In this document: piece by piece, positions 34,108-42,768 of the stretch | How positions within the stretch are numbered: position 1 is the first letter of the stretch | How the letters are laid out: the number at the start of each line of letters is the position of its first letter | NCBI RefSeq assembly: GCF_021432765.1 | Contig: NZ_CP058908.1 | Coordinates: 388,001 to 452,000, forward strand | Origin: Pseudomonas phenolilytica | GTDB taxonomy: Bacteria > Pseudomonadota > Gammaproteobacteria > Pseudomonadales > Pseudomonadaceae | DNA length: 64,000 nucleotides | Direction: 5' to 3' | Notes under the pieces: generated by a model | The model's database searches: none | Told to the model about the DNA's origin: nothing | What the model saw: the letters and a program-made list of their open reading frames with translations, nothing else | Translations under genes and position numbers: made by a program

Positions 34108-35526
34108 TCAGCAGGGGGTCTCGGCGCCTTTGCGCGAGTACCACCACCAGGTCACCAGAATGCAAGTCACGTAGTAGGCAACGAAGCCGTACATGGCCAT
34201 CTCCGGGCCGCCGGTGAGGGCGATGGAGGAGCCGAACGACTTGGGAATGAAGAACGCACCGAAGGCGCCGATCGCCGAGCTGAAGCCCAGAACCGCAGCC
34301 GATTCCTTGCCGGCGGCACGCAGCGCTTCCTCACGGGCGGCGGCGTTCTTGCCGGCACGACGCTCGTGCAGCGTGCGGAAGATCACCGGGATCATGCGGA
34401 AGGTGGAGCCGTTGCCGATGCCGGTGGTAACGAACAGCAGCATGAACATGGCGAGGAAGCCGTAGAAGCTGCCGCCCTGTCCGGCCTCGGGCAGGAACTG
34501 CAGCACGCCGAACACCGCACCGATCATCACCACGAAGTTCCACAGGGTGACGCGCGCGCCGCCCAGCTTGTCCGCCACGAAGCCACCCAGCGGACGCACC
34601 AGGGCACCGACCAGCGGGCCGAGGAAGGCGAAGCTCAGTGCGTTGACTTCCGGGAAGGAGGTCTTGATCAGCATCGGGAACGCGGCGGCGAAGCCGATGA
34701 ACGAACCGAAGGTGGCCAGGTACAGCCAGCACATCAGCCAGTTGTGCTTGCGCTTGAAGATCACCGCCTGCTCGCTGAACGAGGCGCGTGCCGACGACAG
34801 ATCGTTCATGCCGAACCAGGCCGCGACGGTCACCGCGAGGATGAACGGCACCCAGATGAAACCGGCATTCTGCAGCCACAGCTGGCCGCCATCGGCCAGT
34901 TCCTGCGGCTGGCCACCGGCGGCGCCGAACAGGCCCATGCCGATCAGCAGCGGCACGCTGAACTGCATCACCGACACGCCAAGGTTGCCCAGGCCGGCGT
35001 TCAGGCCGAGCGCGGTGCCCTGCTGTGCCTTGGGGTAGAAAAAGCTGATGTTGGACATCGACGAAGCAAAGTTGCCGCCGCCGAAGCCGCACAGCAGCGC
35101 GATGATCACGAACACGCTGTAGGGCGTCTCCGGGTTCTGCACGGCGAAGCCCATCCACAGCGCCGGGATGGCCAGCGACGCGGTGCTGATCGCGGTCCAG
35201 CGGCGGCCGCCGAACACCGGCACCATGAACGAGTAGAAGATGCGCAGCGTCGCGCCAGACAGCCCCGGCAGCGCCGCCAGCCAGAACAGCTGGTCGGTGC
35301 TGAAGCCGAAACCGATGGCATTCAGCCGCACGATAACCGTGCTCCAGACCATCCACACGGCAAACGCCAGCAGCAGCGCGGGGATCGATATCCACAGGTT
35401 GCGCGTGGCGATGGCCTTGCCGGTGGCGGCCCAGAACTGAGCGTCTTCCGGGCGCCAGTCATGGATGACCGGTCCCTGTTTGGGCGGCCGTTTGGCCGCG
35501 GATGAATCGATGGCTGTCATGGACAT
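34108..35526 (-). CDS. narK2: Nitrate/nitrite transporter, NarK2-type MFS
   Basis: 472 residues, about 12 membrane helices with a long hydrophilic N-terminus (about 40 residues, DWRPEDAQFWAATGKAIATRNL). The nitrate signatures are GFGGGNFASSMSNISFFYPKAQQGTALGLNAGLGNLGV in parts and the second one around GNGSTFRMIP. NarK2-type proteins exchange nitrate for nitrite. Position next to narG matches narK2 of P. aeruginosa. Confidence 0.9.
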   Translation of the reverse strand: MSMTAIDSSAAKRPPKQGPVIHDWRPEDAQFWAATGKAIATRNLWISIPALLLAFAVWMVWSTVIVRLNAIGFGFSTDQLFWLAALPGLSGATLRIFYSFMVPVFGGRRWTAISTASLAIPALWMGFAVQNPETPYSVFVIIALLCGFGGGNFASSMSNISFFYPKAQQGTALGLNAGLGNLGVSVMQFSVPLLIGMGLFGAAGGQPQELADGGQLWLQNAGFIWVPFILAVTVAAWFGMNDLSSARASFSEQAVIFKRKHNWLMCWLYLATFGSFIGFAAAFPMLIKTSFPEVNALSFAFLGPLVGALVRPLGGFVADKLGGARVTLWNFVVMIGAVFGVLQFLPEAGQGGSFYGFLAMFMLLFVTTGIGNGSTFRMIPVIFRTLHERRAGKNAAAREEALRAAGKESAAVLGFSSAIGAFGAFFIPKSFGSSIALTGGPEMAMYGFVAYYVTCILVTWWWYSRKGAETPC

Positions 35527-35539
35527 GCTCCAGGTGGGA

Positions 35540-36802
35540 TCAGGACGCGGAGGGCTGCTGGCCTTGGCCGGCCTTGCCCATCAGAGGGGTTTTGCGCACT
35601 TCGCTGAAGTACATCCAGATCAGGGAGACCCAGACCACGCCGTACAGCAGCATGAAGGCGGAGGAGCGCACGCCGGTGAGGTCCACCAGGGCGCCGAACA
35701 TGATCGGCAGCACGAAGCCGCCCAGGCCGCCGGCCAGGCCGACGATGCCGGAGATGACGCCCATGTTTTCGGGGTAGTCATCGGAGATGTACTTGAACAC
35801 CGAGGCCTTGCCGAAAGCGAAGGCGATGCCGACGATGAACATCAGCGCGGTGAACACCCAGGCGTTGAGCCCGATGTGGAAGGTGCGCGAGCCCTCGACG
35901 GTCTGGATGGTGAAATCGGTCTGCGGGTAGGACAGCAGGAACAGGCACACCCAGCTCACCCACATCACCCACCAGGTCACGCTCTGCGCGCCCCATTTGT
36001 CCGACATCCAGCCGCCCACGGCGCGCAGTACGCCGCCGGGCAGCGAGAAGCAGGCGGCCAGCAGCGCGGCGGCCTGCAGGCTGAAGCCATACTCCTGCAC
36101 GTAGTACTTGGTCATCCACAGCGCCAGCGCGACGTAGCCGCCGAAGACGATTGAGTAGTACTGGCAGTAGCGCCACACGGCCGGATCCTTCAGCGCCTGC
36201 AACTGGCTCTTGAGGGTGACGGTGCTGGCCACGCGGTGCGCCTTGTTCTCGCTGGTCAGGAACCAGAACAGCAGCGCGGTGATGAACATGATCGCCGAGT
36301 AGACCTTGGGCACCATCTGCCAGCTGCCAGCGGCGATGATCGCCGGGGCGATGAACTTGGTCAGCGCCGAACCGGCGTTGCCGGCGCCGAAGATGCCCAT
36401 CGCCAGGCCCTGGTTGCTCTTGTCGAACCATTTGGCGACGTAGGCGATGCCGACCGAGAAGGAGCCGCCGGCCAGGCCGACGAACAGGCCCAGCACGAGG
36501 AAGTGCCAGTAGGCGGTCGCTTCGCTGATCAGGTAGATCGGCAGCACGCAGATCAGCATCAGCATGAAGAACACGATGCGCCCGCCGAACTTGTCGGTGA
36601 GCATGCCCAGCGGCAGACGCACCAGCGAACCGGTAAGCACCGGCGTCGCGGCGAGCAGGCCGAACTGCGTTTCGTTGAGCTGGAAGATCTCCTTGATCGG
36701 CACCCCGAGCACGGCAAACATCATCCAGATCATGAAGCAGATCGTGAATGCGACGGTGCTCATCCCCAGCACCAGCCCCTGTTGCATGTTCAACTTAGCC
36801 AT
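35540..36802 (-). CDS. narK1: Nitrate transporter, NarK1-type MFS
   Basis: 420 residues from the ATG at 36802 (MAKLNMQQGLVLGMSTVAFTI); the frame is open 12 codons further but without a ribosome binding site. Twelve helices; GLAGGSFSVGIAYVAKWFDKSNQGLAMGIFGAGNAGSA and GLAGGLGGFVLPIMFG hold the two nitrate signature regions. NarK1-type proteins are thought to be proton-nitrate symporters that start uptake. First gene of the minus-strand nar operon, 12 bases from narK2. Confidence 0.9.
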   Translation of the reverse strand: MAKLNMQQGLVLGMSTVAFTICFMIWMMFAVLGVPIKEIFQLNETQFGLLAATPVLTGSLVRLPLGMLTDKFGGRIVFFMLMLICVLPIYLISEATAYWHFLVLGLFVGLAGGSFSVGIAYVAKWFDKSNQGLAMGIFGAGNAGSALTKFIAPAIIAAGSWQMVPKVYSAIMFITALLFWFLTSENKAHRVASTVTLKSQLQALKDPAVWRYCQYYSIVFGGYVALALWMTKYYVQEYGFSLQAAALLAACFSLPGGVLRAVGGWMSDKWGAQSVTWWVMWVSWVCLFLLSYPQTDFTIQTVEGSRTFHIGLNAWVFTALMFIVGIAFAFGKASVFKYISDDYPENMGVISGIVGLAGGLGGFVLPIMFGALVDLTGVRSSAFMLLYGVVWVSLIWMYFSEVRKTPLMGKAGQGQQPSAS

Positions 36803-36864
36803 TGTCGGACTCCCCCGAACGCTCGACCTGGCTTGCAAGCTATTAACGCGCGGGCCGGATTCCG

Positions 36865-36878
36865 TTGACTTGGATCAA
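36865..36878. promoter_or_regulatory. Anr/Dnr (FNR-type) box of the divergent nar promoters
   Basis: TTGAC-ttgg-ATCAA matches the FNR/Anr consensus TTGAT-N4-ATCAA with one mismatch. Its centre (36871.5) is 33 bases before a plus-strand -10-like TATGAT (36902-36907), the class II position for narXL. On the minus strand a TAATAG (complement at 36840-36845) could be the narK1 -10 at a comparable distance. One box may therefore serve both directions under low oxygen. Confidence 0.8.
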
Positions 36879-36915
36879 GACGAAATTCCCGACCAAAAGA
36901 GTATGATTTGCCCGC

Positions 36916-36931
36916 TACCACCTTGGAGGTA
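36916..36931. promoter_or_regulatory. NarL-like 7-2-7 palindrome
   Basis: TACCACC-tt-GGAGGTA has the head-to-head heptamer layout with 2-base spacing preferred by NarL/NarP. One heptamer is TACCTCC on the complementary strand, close to the TACYYMT consensus; the other is TACCACC. It lies near the inferred narXL start site and about 85 bases before the inferred narK1 start, so it could repress narXL and activate narK1. Confidence 0.6.
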
Positions 36932-37032
36932 GTTAGTTTTTTTGGTTTTTTTCCTTTCAAATTCAGCTAGTTATTCAATCAGAGCCCGAACCGGCAGGCG
37001 AAGCGGCGGTCCTGGAACTCTTTGGAGGTAGC

Positions 37033-38841
37033 GTGCGGATATTCCACTGGTTCCGTGGGTCGCTGCCGGCAAGGGCCGGGGTCGCGGTCCTGCTGATCGG
37101 CACCCTCGCGCTGGGCAGCGCCGTCAGCGCCGGGCTGATCGCCTGGCTGAGCGAGGACGATGCCGCCGCGATCAATACCGCCGGTTCGCTGCGCATGTCG
37201 GTATACAAACTGAGCTGGCGGCTGCAGGCTGGCACCGACAACGCGGAAATCCAGCGCCAGGGCGACAACTTCCGCCACCGCCTGGAAAGCATCAACCTGA
37301 CCCGCATCCTGCGCAGCGATCAGCAGTCGCCGCTCAATCAGGCCTATGCCGGCCTGCGCGAGCGCTGGCACAACCAGCTCGCGCCCGCGCTCGAGCGTGG
37401 CGATGTCGCGGTCTTCCATGCCAATGCCGACGATTTCGTCGAACAACTCAACCAGTTCGTCCTGCTGCTGCAGCGCCAGAGCGAGCGCAAGCAGAGCTGG
37501 CAGCTGGCGATCCAGGGCACCGCGCTGTTCGTCACGGTGATGGTGCTGATGGTCGGCATGTACAGCCTGCAGAGCAGCGTGCTCAGCCCGCTGCAGGAGC
37601 TGGTGCGCGCCACCGAGCGCTTCCGAGCCGGCGATCTCAGCGCGCGCGTGCAGTACCGCTCGGAGGACGAACTGGGGCACATGGCCAACAGCTTCAACGC
37701 GATGGCCGAGGCGCTGGAGCAATCGCATCACACCCTTGAGAGCCGCGTCGCCCAGAAAACCGCGCACCTCGCCCAGGCCAACGCCGCGCTGCAACTGCTC
37801 TATCAAGGCAGCCGCAGCCTGGCCAGCGGGCCGGCCAGCGCCGAATCGCTGGACAAGCTGATCGACAGTTTCCAGAACCGCCTGCCGGGCCTGCGCCTGA
37901 CCCTGTGCCTGCACGGCGATCCGCGCGAACCGGCCGAGCAACTGATCGCCCTGCACGGCAGCGAGCTGCGCGAAATCTGCTCGCCGGGCGACTGCGCCAC
38001 CTGCACCCTGCACCAGCGGCGCAATATCGTGGCCAGCCCGGTGGTCAACCAGGGCAGCGAGCTGGGCGAGCTGCGCGCCGCCTTCGCCGACGGCCGGCCG
38101 CCGCAGCAATGGGAGCTGGAGCTGATCGAGGCACTGGCCAACCTGATCGGCACCGCGCTGTCGCTGGAGCGTCGCCGCGAGCAAGACCACCGCCTGCTGC
38201 TGTTCGAGGAGCGCGCCATCATCGCCCGCGAACTGCACGATTCGCTGGCCCAGGCCCTGTCGTACATGAAGCTGCAGGTCAGCCGCCTGCAGACGCTGAT
38301 GCACCGCGGTGAGCCGCCGGAGCAGCTGGAAAAGGTCACCGAGGAAATCCGCGACGGGCTGAACAACGCCTACCGCCAGTTGCGCGAGCTGCTCACCACC
38401 TTCCGCCTGAAGATCCAGGAAGGCGGGCTGCGCAAGGCGCTGGACGACACCGCGCGCGAATTCTCCGAGCGCGGCCAGTTCCCGGTGCAGCTGAACGTCA
38501 AGACGCTGCCGTTCGGCCTGTCGGCCAGCGAGCAGATCCACCTGCTGCAGATCGCCCGAGAGGCGCTGTCCAACTGCGCCCGCCACTCCGGCGCCAGCCA
38601 TGTCTGGCTCACCGTGCAGCAGATCGGCTCGGAAGTGGAAATGCTCATCGAGGACGACGGTTGCGGGGTTTCCCTGGATTTCGACCCGCGCCTGCACCAC
38701 GGCCTGACCATCATGCTCGAGCGCGCCCGCAATTTGCACGGGCGCCTGCGCATCGAACAGCGCGAGCCCAACGGTACTCGCGTGCAACTGAACTTCGCGC
38801 CGCAGTTCCTCGGCCGCGACCTCGAGAGAGACACCGCATGA
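37033..38841 (+). CDS. narX: Nitrate/nitrite sensor histidine kinase
   Basis: 602 residues with a GTG start at 37033 behind TTTGGAGG. Two membrane helices flank the periplasmic sensor; the nitrate-binding P-box is NTAGSLRMSVYKLSWRL at 48-64. Then a HAMP domain, the Cys-rich central module (CSPGDCATC) and a HisKA_3/HATPase module with the phosphorylated H402 in ARELHDSLAQALSYMK. Its stop overlaps the narL start. Divergent from narK1. Confidence 0.94.
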   Translation: MRIFHWFRGSLPARAGVAVLLIGTLALGSAVSAGLIAWLSEDDAAAINTAGSLRMSVYKLSWRLQAGTDNAEIQRQGDNFRHRLESINLTRILRSDQQSPLNQAYAGLRERWHNQLAPALERGDVAVFHANADDFVEQLNQFVLLLQRQSERKQSWQLAIQGTALFVTVMVLMVGMYSLQSSVLSPLQELVRATERFRAGDLSARVQYRSEDELGHMANSFNAMAEALEQSHHTLESRVAQKTAHLAQANAALQLLYQGSRSLASGPASAESLDKLIDSFQNRLPGLRLTLCLHGDPREPAEQLIALHGSELREICSPGDCATCTLHQRRNIVASPVVNQGSELGELRAAFADGRPPQQWELELIEALANLIGTALSLERRREQDHRLLLFEERAIIARELHDSLAQALSYMKLQVSRLQTLMHRGEPPEQLEKVTEEIRDGLNNAYRQLRELLTTFRLKIQEGGLRKALDDTAREFSERGQFPVQLNVKTLPFGLSASEQIHLLQIAREALSNCARHSGASHVWLTVQQIGSEVEMLIEDDGCGVSLDFDPRLHHGLTIMLERARNLHGRLRIEQREPNGTRVQLNFAPQFLGRDLERDTA

Positions 38842-39485
38842 ACGACTTCCGCCACAGCATCCTGCTCGTCGACGACCACCCCATGATGCGTCGCGGCATG
38901 CGCCAGCTGCTCGAACTGGAAGACGACTTCGTCATCGTCGGCGAGGCCAGCGATGGCGAGGAGGCCCTGCGCCGGGTGCCGGAACTGCAGCCGGCGCTGA
39001 TCCTGCTGGACAACAACATGCCCACGCTCAACGGCATCGAGACGCTCAAGCGCCTGCGCCAGGATGGCTACGACGGCAAGGTGCTGCTGTTCACGGTGTC
39101 CGATGCCGAAGAAGACGTGCGCGACGCGCTGCGCTTCGGCGCCGACGGCTACCTGCTCAAGGACATGGAGCCGGAGAAACTGATCCAGCAGATCCGTGAG
39201 GTGCTGCAAGGCGACCTGGTGGTCAGCCCGGCACTGGCGCGGGTCATGGCGCAGGCGCTGCGCGTCGGCCAGCCGGTTGCGCCGGAGGTGGAGTTGACCG
39301 AGCGCGAGCGTCAGGTGCTGAAGATGATCGCCGGCGGTAACAGCAACAAGATGATCGGCCGCAAGCTGGGCATCACCGAGGGCACGGTGAAGGTCCACGT
39401 GAAGAACCTGCTGCACAAGCTCGGGCTGCGCTCGCGGGTCGAGGCCGCCGTGTGGGCGCTGGAAAACGAGCGCCAGCGCGGCTGA
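38838..39485 (+). CDS. narL: Nitrate/nitrite response regulator
   Basis: 215 residues from the ATG at 38838, overlapping the narX stop (ATGA). Receiver domain with phospho-acceptor D58 (LLDNNMPTLNG) and C-terminal LuxR-type helix-turn-helix (LTERERQVLKMIAGGNSNKMIGRKLGI in parts, VKVHVKNLLHKLGLRSRVEAAVWA). It binds TACYYMT heptamers; a candidate 7-2-7 site is at 36916-36931. Confidence 0.94.
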   Translation: MNDFRHSILLVDDHPMMRRGMRQLLELEDDFVIVGEASDGEEALRRVPELQPALILLDNNMPTLNGIETLKRLRQDGYDGKVLLFTVSDAEEDVRDALRFGADGYLLKDMEPEKLIQQIREVLQGDLVVSPALARVMAQALRVGQPVAPEVELTERERQVLKMIAGGNSNKMIGRKLGITEGTVKVHVKNLLHKLGLRSRVEAAVWALENERQRG

Positions 39486-39652
39486 CACGGCGTCGCACGC
39501 CGGCTGCCCCGGCGTATCCCCAAAGACATAGTCGCCCGGCAGCCGCGCAAGGCCCGCCAGCCCTGCCTCGCAGCGCGGCAGGCAGGGCGTGCATGCGCTG
39601 GTCGCGCCCGTCTCCGCCGCACCGGGGAATACCTCCTTCGACCCCGTACCGC

Positions 39653-39666
39653 TTGACTCGCATCAT
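39653..39666. promoter_or_regulatory. Weak Anr/Dnr-like box upstream of the PilJ-type gene
   Basis: TTGAC-tcgc-ATCAT differs from the consensus TTGAT-N4-ATCAA at two positions. It lies about 100 bases before the PilJ-type gene, and a TATCGT near 39689-39694 is at about class II distance. Plausible but weak. The remainder of the 39486-39767 gap shows nothing else. Confidence 0.35.
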
Positions 39667-39767
39667 TGGCCAACGGGCAAAGGCTCCTATCGTTCGCGCC
39701 GTCTCGCACGCCGGTCCGCTGTCGCGGATACGGCAGCGACAGCCGAATCCACATGGAAGGAGACCAC

Positions 39768-40553
39768 ATGTTTCAACACCTGCTTCGCGGCACGCTGCTG
39801 CTCGGCCTGCTGCTCGGCGCCCTGCCCGGCCAAGCCGCCATCAGCGATGCCGAAGCCATCAACCGCGCCGGCCAGCAACGCATGCTCGGCCAGCGCATCG
39901 CCAAGAGCTACCTGATGATCGGCACCCAGACCCGCAGCGAACTTGCGCAGGCGCAGCTCGATGCCAGCGTCGCCAGTGTCGAGGAAAACAGCCAGCTGCT
40001 CGGCGACTACGCCCCCAGCGCCGCGATCCGCGGGGCAGTCGACGAGGCCGGGCTGACTTGGCAGCAGCTGCGCGAACAGGCGCTTGCCGCGCCGGACAAG
40101 TCGCGCTCGCTGGAGATGCTCAAGCTGGCCGAACGCTTCCTCGCACAGAGCGAGACGCTGGCGCTGCGGATCGAACAGCACAACGGCAGCCAGCCCGCGC
40201 ATCTGGTCAACCGCAGCGGCCGGCTGCGCATGCTCAGCCAGCGCATCGCCATGCTCTACCTGGCACTGAGCTGGAACCTGCCGGACGCCGAACTGCGGAG
40301 CAAATTCGATACGGCGGTGGAGGAATTCGACCAGGGCCTGGACGAACTGCACGCGGCCAAGCAGAACACCGAGCAGATCAACGATCGCCTCGAACACATC
40401 AGCAACCAATGGCGTTTCGCCCGCGTCGGTTTCAAGCTGACGGAAGACGGTCGCTACGTGCCGACGGTGATCGTCACCACCGCCGAATCGCTGCTGCAGA
40501 AGCTGGAAGCGTTGACCGCCGACTACGCCCAGCTGGCCCAGGCGACGCGCTGA
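39768..40553 (+). CDS. Periplasmic PilJ/NarX-type helical sensor-domain protein
   Basis: 261 residues from the ATG at 39768 with a GGAAGGAG ribosome binding site; signal peptide MFQHLLRGTLLLGLLLGALP, cleaved near QAA. The mature protein has two copies of the PilJ N-terminal motif: INRAGQQRMLGQRIAKSYLM near residue 30 and VNRSGRLRMLSQRIAMLYLA near 150. These resemble the P-box of NarX. There is no membrane anchor or output domain after it, so it would be a free periplasmic protein. Its place after narXL suggests a link to nitrate sensing. Confidence 0.78.
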   Translation: MFQHLLRGTLLLGLLLGALPGQAAISDAEAINRAGQQRMLGQRIAKSYLMIGTQTRSELAQAQLDASVASVEENSQLLGDYAPSAAIRGAVDEAGLTWQQLREQALAAPDKSRSLEMLKLAERFLAQSETLALRIEQHNGSQPAHLVNRSGRLRMLSQRIAMLYLALSWNLPDAELRSKFDTAVEEFDQGLDELHAAKQNTEQINDRLEHISNQWRFARVGFKLTEDGRYVPTVIVTTAESLLQKLEALTADYAQLAQATR

Positions 40554-40554
40554 C

Positions 40555-41106
40555 TCAGGGCTGGGGATCGCCGCGGCGGAACGCTTGCGGCGCCGCGGCG
40601 TCCGCCGCCGGCGGCTCGGGTCGCGCATCGCCCACACGGAACGGCTGCGGCGGCTCGTCGACCAGCCGCCGCGTCGGCGGTTCGATCCGCTGCGCCGGGG
40701 CTTCATCGGCCTCCACCGCAGCCGGCTCGCGCAGCAACCACAGGGCCAGCGCCGCCAAAGCAGCAGCCAGCAGACGGTAGAGCAACGAGGCCAGGTCGAA
40801 GCCGATCAGCTCGCCGCCATCCAGTGCCAGCGCACCGAGGCGTCCCCCCACCAGCGCCAGCATGGTGATCACCAGCAGCACCAGTGCCGCTCGCGCGCGC
40901 TCGGGCCCGCGCATGGCCCAGAACAGGAACAGCGCCAGCCCCAGCTGCAGGCCGCCGTAGTACACCCGCATATGGCTGATCGACGCCGACTCCATCAGCA
41001 GCATGCCGTTGAGATTGGCCATTTCGTAGGGACGCAGCCAGTACGCCAGGCTGAGCGCGAACATGATCAGCGCCTGGATCGCCAGAACCAAACGGGCAAA
41101 ACGCAT
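40555..41106 (-). CDS. DUF4345 family membrane protein with Pro-rich tail
   Basis: 183 residues from the ATG at 41106. About four membrane helices with the DUF4345 pattern (YWLRPYEMANLNG, MRVYYGGLQLGLALFLFW, VGGRLGALALDGG). After the last helix comes an approximately 50-residue Pro/Ala/Arg-rich cytoplasmic tail that contains the repeated motif PQPFRVGDARP and PQAFRRGDPQP. Function unknown. Convergent with the PilJ-type gene (stops 1 base apart). Confidence 0.72.
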   Translation of the reverse strand: MRFARLVLAIQALIMFALSLAYWLRPYEMANLNGMLLMESASISHMRVYYGGLQLGLALFLFWAMRGPERARAALVLLVITMLALVGGRLGALALDGGELIGFDLASLLYRLLAAALAALALWLLREPAAVEADEAPAQRIEPPTRRLVDEPPQPFRVGDARPEPPAADAAAPQAFRRGDPQP

Positions 41107-41289
41107 CGAAAACTCCTGCTGTGCGACTTGGACTCCCGGTCGCCATCGGACCGTCCATCGGGCCTTTCGTTCGCCCTGCGGTGCCGGCTGGCGCATGCGC
41201 GAAGCACGGCAAGCCTGACGTCCGCGTGCAGCTATGCTCTAGTCCAGCCGGTCTGATACCGGTAGTCGTCCAACAGAGGAAACATCACC

Positions 41290-42147
41290 ATGCGCTGGAA
41301 CCGGGCTCGTCGCAGCGACAACGTAGTGGATGCCAGAGGCCGCAGCGGCATGCGCCTCGGCGGTGGGCTGGGGCTGGGCGGCATCGCCATCGTGGTGGTG
41401 CTCGGCCTGCTTTCCGGCCAGGACCCGTTGCAGATTCTCGGCCAGCTGGCCAGCCAGGGCGGTCCGGCGGTGTCGCAGCAGGGCGAACAGCCGGCCGCTG
41501 ACGACCCGCAGGTGGAATTCGTCCGCGCCGTGCTCGGCGACACCGAGGACACCTGGCGCGCGCTGTTCCAGCAGAGTGGCGCACAGTACCGCGACCCGAC
41601 CCTGGTGCTGTTTCGTGGCGGGGTGAACTCGGCGTGCGGCTTCGCCAGCTCGGCGGTCGGCCCGTTCTACTGCCCCGGCGACCAGCAGGTCTATCTCGAC
41701 CTGCAATTCTTCGATGACATGGCCCGGCGCTTCGCCGCCGCCGGCGATTTCGCCCAGGCCTACGTGATCGCCCATGAGGTCGGTCACCATGTGCAGACGC
41801 TGCTCGGCGTCTCGCAACGGATGCAGACGGCCCGCCAGCGCGGCGCGCAGATGGAAGGCGACAATGGCCTGCTGGTGCGCCAGGAGCTGCAGGCTGACTG
41901 TTTCGCCGGCGTCTGGGCCTATCACGCGCAGCAACGCCTGGACTGGCTGGAGCAAGGCGATCTGGAGGAGGCGCTGAACGCCGCCAATGCCATCGGCGAC
42001 GATCGCCTGCAGCAGCAGAGTCAGGGTCGCGTGGTGCCCGACGCCTTCACCCACGGCACCTCGGCGCAGCGCGTGCGCTGGTTCCGCGCCGGCTTCGAGC
42101 ACGGCGAACCGGGACGCTGCGACACGTTCAAAACGGCGCGCCTGTAG
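41290..42147 (+). CDS. Neutral zinc metallopeptidase, YpfJ family
   Basis: 285 residues. N-terminal RWNRARRSDNVVDARG segment and one membrane helix at about 20-40, typical of the YpfJ/KPN_02809 family. The zinc-binding HEVGHH is at 162-167 (AHEVGHHVQTLLG), with the third ligand Glu probably in RQELQADCFAGVWA. Substrate unknown. An inner-membrane-anchored protein with a periplasmic domain is likely. Divergent from the DUF4345 gene. Confidence 0.87.
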   Translation: MRWNRARRSDNVVDARGRSGMRLGGGLGLGGIAIVVVLGLLSGQDPLQILGQLASQGGPAVSQQGEQPAADDPQVEFVRAVLGDTEDTWRALFQQSGAQYRDPTLVLFRGGVNSACGFASSAVGPFYCPGDQQVYLDLQFFDDMARRFAAAGDFAQAYVIAHEVGHHVQTLLGVSQRMQTARQRGAQMEGDNGLLVRQELQADCFAGVWAYHAQQRLDWLEQGDLEEALNAANAIGDDRLQQQSQGRVVPDAFTHGTSAQRVRWFRAGFEHGEPGRCDTFKTARL

Positions 42148-42165
42148 CGCGAACGGCCGGCAGAA

Positions 42166-42768
42166 CTAGCGGCTGGCGCTTTCCAGCAGCGCGTGCAGCG
42201 CGCGGCAGTCGCGCACGTACAGGTCGGCCAGCTCCGGCCAGGGATTCTCCGGCAGGTTGACCAGCACGCTGCGCGCCCCCGCGGCGCGGGCACACTCCAG
42301 ATCGAAGCGATAGTCGCCAACCATCATCATCGCGCACGGCTCTATACCCCAGCGCGCGGCCAGCTGCAGCAGGCCGCCGGGATGCGGCTTGGGTGGTGCC
42401 TCGTCGCGGCCGAGGATGTCTTCGGCGCTGAAAAAATCGCCCAGGCCGACCGTTTCCAGCGTCACCAGCGCCAGCTCGTGGGCATTGCGGGTGAGCACGC
42501 CGAGGCGGCAATCGCGCTCGCGCAGTGCCTGCAACAACTCGAACGCACCCGTGGCCGGACGCGCCGCGCAGGCCAGCTCGCGCTCGTGCGCGAGCAGCCA
42601 GGCGCGCTTGGGCGCGGCCTGCTCCGGCGGCAGCGCAGCGAGGTGATGGAGGATGTCGTCGCTCTCGGGAATCTGCAGCGCGCGGCGGATCGCGGCGAAA
42701 TCGTGCACGGCGATGGTCAGCGTGCCGTCCATGTCGAACACCCAGTAGCGCGCACCGGCGAGGTTCAC
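42166..42768 (-). CDS. HAD-superfamily phosphatase
   Basis: 200 residues with a GTG start at 42768 that overlaps the tesB stop (GTGA). HAD motifs: FDMDGTL with nucleophile D12 and acid D14, VLTRN (motif II), PKPHPGGLLQLA with the motif III Lys, and MVGDYRFDLECARAAG (motif IV). Subfamily IA, close to phosphoglycolate phosphatases by pattern; substrate not certain. Confidence 0.84.
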   Translation of the reverse strand: MNLAGARYWVFDMDGTLTIAVHDFAAIRRALQIPESDDILHHLAALPPEQAAPKRAWLLAHERELACAARPATGAFELLQALRERDCRLGVLTRNAHELALVTLETVGLGDFFSAEDILGRDEAPPKPHPGGLLQLAARWGIEPCAMMMVGDYRFDLECARAAGARSVLVNLPENPWPELADLYVRDCRALHALLESASR

